Both the position numbers and the translations under genes were made by a program. This document shows, piece by piece, positions 60,358 to 64,000 of a DNA stretch of 64,000 nucleotides. This DNA is from Gracilimonas sp964505215 (GTDB taxonomy: Bacteria; Bacteroidota; Rhodothermia; Balneolales; Balneolaceae). Position 1 is the first letter of the stretch. Every line of letters starts with the position of its first letter. The notes beneath the pieces were generated by a model. It worked only from the letters and a program-made list of their open reading frames with translations, made no database searches and was not told where the DNA came from. The DNA is taken from positions 124,001-188,000 of the forward strand of contig CAZDGU010000002.1 of the NCBI GenBank assembly GCA_964505215.1, read 5' to 3'.

Positions 60358-61434
60358 CTAATCAATAAATATTTCAGCCAGTTTGTTGCGCAAATCGCGG
60401 ATTGGAGCGCCTGAGCGGTTGATGGCAAAGGCTATAATTACATCATGCTTGGCATTCATCATAAACATGGTGGCTCCGCCAACGGAGCCGCCGCTGTGGC
60501 CTTTCCAAATATTGCCTTGCGAGTCGGTGACGGTAGCCCAGCCAATGCCATAGTCTGTAGTTTTTTCGTCCGTCGTTTTCTGAGAGTTCATCAATATTTT
60601 CTGCGTTTTTTCATTCAAAAAATCTCCGGAAAGATGGGCTTTCCCAAATGCAATCATATCTTCGGTAGTGGATAGAAACCCGCCGCCGGCCCATTTGTTG
60701 CTGTTATCTACGTAGGGAGCTTCCTCATTTGCCTCCTTTTCATACACATAAAATTTTGTACGATGTGGAATGTCCCGTTCGGCATAATCGGGTAAGGTGT
60801 GATTCATTCCAAGAGGCTGAAAAACCTCCGTTTCCATATATGAAATAAAATCCTCGCCGGATGCACCCTCCACCACGGCGCTCATCAAATTCCAGCCATA
60901 GCTTGAGTATAAATATTCGGTTCCGGGCTCAAAAAGCAGCGTATCATCTTTAAAAATATCGAGCGCGGCCGTTACGGTTGCATAGTTTACATCACTGAAG
61001 AATTCATCCCCGCGATAAGATCTTATTCCGGCTACATGTCCGCCCAGCTGCTTTACGGTGAAGTCATACTTTTTCTTGGGGAAATCAGGCACGTAATTAT
61101 AAACGGACTTATGCACATCCAGCTTTCCGGCTTCCATCAGCAGTCCCACCGCTGCTGCCGTATAAGTTTTGGAAACACTGCCCACGCGAAACAGTGTTTC
61201 TTTCGGATTGATCGGCGTTTTATTGGAAATATCCGCATAGCCAAAACCTTGCGACCAAATGATAGCTCCCGCTTTATAAACGCTCACGCTCATTCCGGGA
61301 ATATCATATTCCTGATAATAGCTTTCTACCACTTTCTGCGCTTCGGCAATATCATCCCGAACGGCGGTTTCTTGTGCAAAGAGCGAGGATGAAATCACCC
61401 CAAAAAAGATTAAAAACAGGGCAGATTTTTTCAT
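60358..61434 (-). CDS. Exported serine hydrolase, class C beta-lactamase family
   Basis: A 358-residue exported enzyme. Signal peptide (1-20, SSSLFA), active-site S86-V-S-K89 (FRVGSVSKTYTAAAV), second motif YSSYGWNL in place of YxN, and third motif GHSGGSVGG. This matches the beta-lactamase-related serine hydrolases (peptidase S12 type), which include D-peptidases and esterases; a true beta-lactamase role is not implied. The amidohydrolase gene lies upstream on the same strand after 32 bp. Confidence 0.92.
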   Translation of the reverse strand: MKKSALFLIFFGVISSSLFAQETAVRDDIAEAQKVVESYYQEYDIPGMSVSVYKAGAIIWSQGFGYADISNKTPINPKETLFRVGSVSKTYTAAAVGLLMEAGKLDVHKSVYNYVPDFPKKKYDFTVKQLGGHVAGIRSYRGDEFFSDVNYATVTAALDIFKDDTLLFEPGTEYLYSSYGWNLMSAVVEGASGEDFISYMETEVFQPLGMNHTLPDYAERDIPHRTKFYVYEKEANEEAPYVDNSNKWAGGGFLSTTEDMIAFGKAHLSGDFLNEKTQKILMNSQKTTDEKTTDYGIGWATVTDSQGNIWKGHSGGSVGGATMFMMNAKHDVIIAFAINRSGAPIRDLRNKLAEIFID

Positions 61435-61466
61435 GAATTCAGGGTTTTAAAAATTTTTGTACAGTT

Positions 61467-62753
61467 TTAGTTCTTTTCAGCATAATCCACTACCAGATAA
61501 GCCATGGCCCGCACGCCCAGCTTCATGGCGCTTTCATCTATGTAAAAGTCCGGGGTGTGATGTCCGCCCGATTCGATTTCCGCATCTGCTCCTCCCAAAA
61601 AGAAGTATAATCCGGGTATTTTTTCCTGAAAGAAAGAGAAATCCTCCGCGCCCGTTACCGCATCCATAATCATTGCGTTTCCATCGGTCACATTCTGAAG
61701 CGTTGGCTCCATCATCGCCGTCAAATTGGGATCATTATAAGTGATGGGATAGCCGTCTTTAATTGTAAGCTCGGCCTTGGCGCCGTTGCTTTTTGCGGTG
61801 TGATGCACAATGGTTTCCAGCCTTTTGAAAATCAGCTGCCGCATGTCTTCGTCCAGCGCCCGAATAGTTCCCTGCATTTCCACCGTTTCGGGGATGATGT
61901 TATTCCGAACACCGCCGTCAATTTTTCCAAAAGTAACTACGGCGGCCTGCTTGGTAAGCGGCATAGTTCGGCTTACGATAGTTTGTACATTATTAATGAT
62001 TTGCGCTGAAGTTACAATCGGGTCAATGCCGTTCCAGGGTGCAGAGCCGTGCGCCTGTTTTCCGGTAACTTTCAGATCAAAACTATTTACGCTGGCCATA
62101 ATTCCTTCCGAGCGATAGCCGATAGTGCCCACCGGAAAACTATCCCAAATATGGAGCCCAAAAATAGCATCTACATCCGGATTTTTGAGCACGCCTTCTT
62201 TAACCATCAGCTCGGCACCGCCTTCTTCTCCCTCGGGAGCGCCTTCCTCTGCGGGTTGAAAAATAAACTTGATGGTTCCACTCAGCTCAGCCTTCATTTC
62301 GGTAAGAATTTTTGCCACGCCCATCAAAATGGCGATGTGTGTATCGTGGCCGCAAGCGTGCATCACGTCCACTTTTTCACCCTGATAAGTGCCCGTTGCC
62401 ACCGATTTAAACGGCAGGTCGTTGCGTTCGGTAACCGGGAGTCCGTCAATATCAGCGCGAAGTCCAATTACAGGACCGGGTTTGCCGCCTTCTAAAATTC
62501 CTACCACGCCGGTATGCGCGATTTCCGTTTCCACTTTTAAGCCCAGTTCATTCAGATATTCAGCTATATATGCAGCCGTTTCAAACTCCCGATTCGACAG
62601 TTCGGGATGCTCGTGAAAATGGCGCCGCCATTCAATAACCTGTTCTTCAATTTCATCGGCACGCTCATCAATTATTTTTTTGAGATTGGCTTTTTGAGCA
62701 AGCGCCGGAACCGACATGCCAAAGAGAAGCAAAAAGAGAACTGACTTTTTCAT
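61467..62753 (-). CDS. Exported M20D amidohydrolase (hippurate/IAA-amino acid hydrolase-like)
   Basis: A 428-residue exported zinc enzyme. The ATG at 62753 gives a signal peptide (1-20, SVPALAQ); an in-frame ATG at 62762 adds three residues. Metal ligands are visible in MHACGHDTH (Cys134, His136) and PAEEGAPEGEEGG; RRHFHEHPELS, GLRADIDGLPVTE and the dimerisation segment HGSAPWNGIDPI complete the family pattern. It removes acyl or amino-acid groups from N-acyl amino acids. A TAACCTTTAAA box lies 12 bp upstream. Probably cotranscribed with the serine hydrolase. Confidence 0.95.
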   Translation of the reverse strand: MKKSVLFLLLFGMSVPALAQKANLKKIIDERADEIEEQVIEWRRHFHEHPELSNREFETAAYIAEYLNELGLKVETEIAHTGVVGILEGGKPGPVIGLRADIDGLPVTERNDLPFKSVATGTYQGEKVDVMHACGHDTHIAILMGVAKILTEMKAELSGTIKFIFQPAEEGAPEGEEGGAELMVKEGVLKNPDVDAIFGLHIWDSFPVGTIGYRSEGIMASVNSFDLKVTGKQAHGSAPWNGIDPIVTSAQIINNVQTIVSRTMPLTKQAAVVTFGKIDGGVRNNIIPETVEMQGTIRALDEDMRQLIFKRLETIVHHTAKSNGAKAELTIKDGYPITYNDPNLTAMMEPTLQNVTDGNAMIMDAVTGAEDFSFFQEKIPGLYFFLGGADAEIESGGHHTPDFYIDESAMKLGVRAMAYLVVDYAEKN

Positions 62754-62801
62754 AGCTAACATAAATTTAAAGGTTAATGAACCGATATTAACTAAACTGC
62801 A

Positions 62802-63449
62802 TTACAAATGAAAAATCTCATCCAGTTCAAAAATATGATATCCGGGCGGACATTTTTGGAGTGAATTTATCATTCCGGCCGCAACATCTTTGGCCGGAGC
62901 CGGGCGATATTTTTTGAGTCCCGGAATTTTTGTAAACACCTTTGCCAGCACTAATCCCACTGATTCTCCCAAGCGATTTTCCGCCCGATTTCCGGCTAAA
63001 ATGGAAGGCCTTAAAATGGTAATCACTTCAAAGGGAAGGCGCTGCACCGCATCATCTAATTTACCTTTTAAACGAGGATAAAATGCCCGAGCCTCCGCAT
63101 TTGCCCCGGCTGACGATACCAACGAGAATTTCTTCACCCCATTTTCGGCAGCAGCTTTAGCCGTTTCAAACTGATAGGTGTAGTCGATGGTGTACTGCGC
63201 CTCCTGGCTTCCGGCTTTTTTGATGGTAGTGCCCATGGCCGAATACAGCTCATCCCCAACCAGCTGATGCTTCCATTCTGCAAGCTCCTCAAAATTTACA
63301 ATATGTTCTTCCAGTTTAGGATGCTCAACGCCCGTTGCGCGCCGATGAAAAACTTCTACGGTTTTATACGCATCATTTTCCAGCAGCAGCTTTACCACCT
63401 CCGAGCCCACCAAGCCAGTGGCTCCGATTACAATAGCTGTTTTGTTCAT
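62802..63449 (-). CDS. NAD(P)H-binding oxidoreductase, atypical SDR (HTATIP2-like)
   Basis: A 215-residue Rossmann-fold protein with nucleotide site VIGATGLVGSEVVKLLL near the N-terminus, YSAMGTTIKKAGSQEAQY, SLVSSAGANAEARAFYPRLKGKLD (Y-x3-K-type segment) and ITILRPSILAGNR. This is the pattern of atypical SDRs of the NAD(P)-dependent epimerase/TIP30 group, often annotated oxidoreductase or semialdehyde-dehydrogenase-like. Substrate unknown; cytoplasmic. Confidence 0.92.
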   Translation of the reverse strand: MNKTAIVIGATGLVGSEVVKLLLENDAYKTVEVFHRRATGVEHPKLEEHIVNFEELAEWKHQLVGDELYSAMGTTIKKAGSQEAQYTIDYTYQFETAKAAAENGVKKFSLVSSAGANAEARAFYPRLKGKLDDAVQRLPFEVITILRPSILAGNRAENRLGESVGLVLAKVFTKIPGLKKYRPAPAKDVAAGMINSLQKCPPGYHIFELDEIFHL

Positions 63450-63588
63450 TTTCTTTTAAGGACAGTTAGAATTTACAGATACACTTAATGTATACATTTA
63501 TACGCCTTCAAAATAAACCCAAAATAGCCTTACAGGTTATTGAAATTATTGCTACAATCAGGCGTTCACTTCAATAAAAGAATGTCCA

Positions 63589-63933
63589 ATGCTGCTGACG
63601 CTTCTTATTATTATTTCCGCATTTATCCTGAATCTGTTTTTGCCATGGTGGAGCATCGCCATTCCGGGACTTCTTTTTGGTTACCTCTTTAATAAAAAAG
63701 GATGGACTTCTTTCAGCTTGGGATTTTTGGCCCTTTTCCTGCTCTGGGGCGGACAGGCACTTTATATTCACTTTGCCAACAATGCTATTCTCTCCACCCG
63801 CATTGCGGAAATGTTATCGGTAGGCTCACCCTTTTTAGTGGTGCTAATTACAGGTCTTCTGGGCGGATTAGTCAGCGGATTGGCCACCCTCACCGGCTCT
63901 TTGGTGAAGGAAACACCCAGGAAGTTTAGCTGA
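63589..63933 (+). CDS. Small integral membrane protein of unknown function
   Basis: A 114-residue protein made almost entirely of three to four hydrophobic spans (about 1-35, 42-62 and 78-103), with short loops NKKG and NNAILSTRIAE and a basic tail KETPRKFS. The glycine-rich last span (ITGLLGGLVSGLATLTGSL) suggests tight helix packing. No family recognised. It is transcribed alone, divergent from the oxidoreductase gene. Confidence 0.75.
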   Translation: MLLTLLIIISAFILNLFLPWWSIAIPGLLFGYLFNKKGWTSFSLGFLALFLLWGGQALYIHFANNAILSTRIAEMLSVGSPFLVVLITGLLGGLVSGLATLTGSLVKETPRKFS

Positions 63934-63963
63934 TGAAATTAGTTTTTTGAATCGCGGATTAAA

Positions 63964-64000
63964 CAGGAGGCAGAGCCTCCAATTAGGCATTACGCAGCGG
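63964..64000. repeat. Dispersed hairpin repeat, copy 2 (runs to window edge)
   Basis: Begins CAGGAGGCAGAGCCTCCAAT and matches 17850-17884 at 30 of 35 positions; the GGAGGC-nnn-GCCTCC hairpin is kept. It lies 31 bp after a stop codon, as intergenic repeats often do. Confidence 0.7.

Noticed and set aside
60358..61434. Antibiotic-resistance beta-lactamase
   Set aside because: Although it has S-V-S-K, the family mostly contains peptidases and esterases, and the second motif is not a clean YxN.
1..64000. tRNA, rRNA, CRISPR, prophage or transposase genes
   Set aside because: I scanned the intergenic spaces and the reading frames and saw none; very small RNAs cannot be excluded without a covariance search.

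Overview
The window looks like a chromosome segment from a marine Bacteroidota-type bacterium, most likely Balneolota (Balneola/Gracilimonas/Rhodohalobacter relatives). That assignment is an inference. It rests on two secreted proteins with C-terminal YPNPFNP-type sorting domains ending in K-M-x-L-I-K, a DUF5916 outer-membrane protein, a periplasmic propeller histidine kinase, many lipoproteins and Sec-exported peptidases, TAnnTTT(A/T) boxes instead of sigma70-type promoters, and mid-range base composition. It is mostly ordinary core genome: no rRNA, tRNA, CRISPR array, prophage or insertion sequence was recognised.

Layout. 1-8.5 kb: a truncated secreted protein, a propeller sensor kinase with its NarL-type regulator, and a secreted zinc peptidase coupled to a small lipoprotein. 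8.6-15.1 kb: tyrA, uvrB with a methyltransferase, a cysteine-poor Mrp ATPase, a TRIC channel and aat. 15.2-21.1 kb: a large secreted zinc metalloprotease, an AT-rich lipoprotein hydrolase sitting between two dispersed repeats (probably acquired), and an S15 peptidase. 21.3-25.3 kb: hslO, a membrane protein, and ruvA-ruvC-fabI on the minus strand. 25.6-33.8 kb: a long plus-strand run of lpd, lipB, lipA (lipoate chemistry), plsY-gpsA (phospholipid precursors), an AlbA_2 protein, a HesB/IscA protein, a gamma-carbonic anhydrase and hemW. 33.8-35.3 kb: two overlapping HU-family genes, one encoding an HU domain, a membrane span and a LysM domain. 35.4-43.3 kb: fumarylacetoacetase, a repeat-rich spacer, a T9SS-type putative protease, trhO and an RluA-family enzyme, and a patatin fused to a BamA-like barrel. 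43.4-51.5 kb: a XRE regulator remnant, a 6-bladed propeller lipoprotein, amn and a NUDIX gene back to back, a peroxiredoxin-like protein, topA, an unknown protein ending in a clamp-binding-like motif, and an rRNA methyltransferase. 51.5-64 kb: mostly minus strand, with the DUF5916 protein, malic enzyme, M1 peptidase, dnaX-ybaB-recR, a serine hydrolase, an M20 amidohydrolase, a nucleotide-sugar-epimerase-like protein and a small membrane protein.

Most interesting points: (1) the HU + HU-TM-LysM pair, a candidate nucleoid-to-cell-wall tether; (2) dnaX carries an A9 run exactly after the AAA+/domain III core, where slippage in either direction reaches a stop within a few codons, as in the Thermus gamma/tau system, and the same protein lacks the DnaX zinc module; (3) a probable horizontally acquired hydrolase bounded by two different dispersed repeats; (4) a recurrent TAnnTTT(A/T) promoter box, in one case so close to the uvrB start that the mRNA would be essentially leaderless; (5) an unknown 188-residue protein with a C-terminal QTSLF motif.
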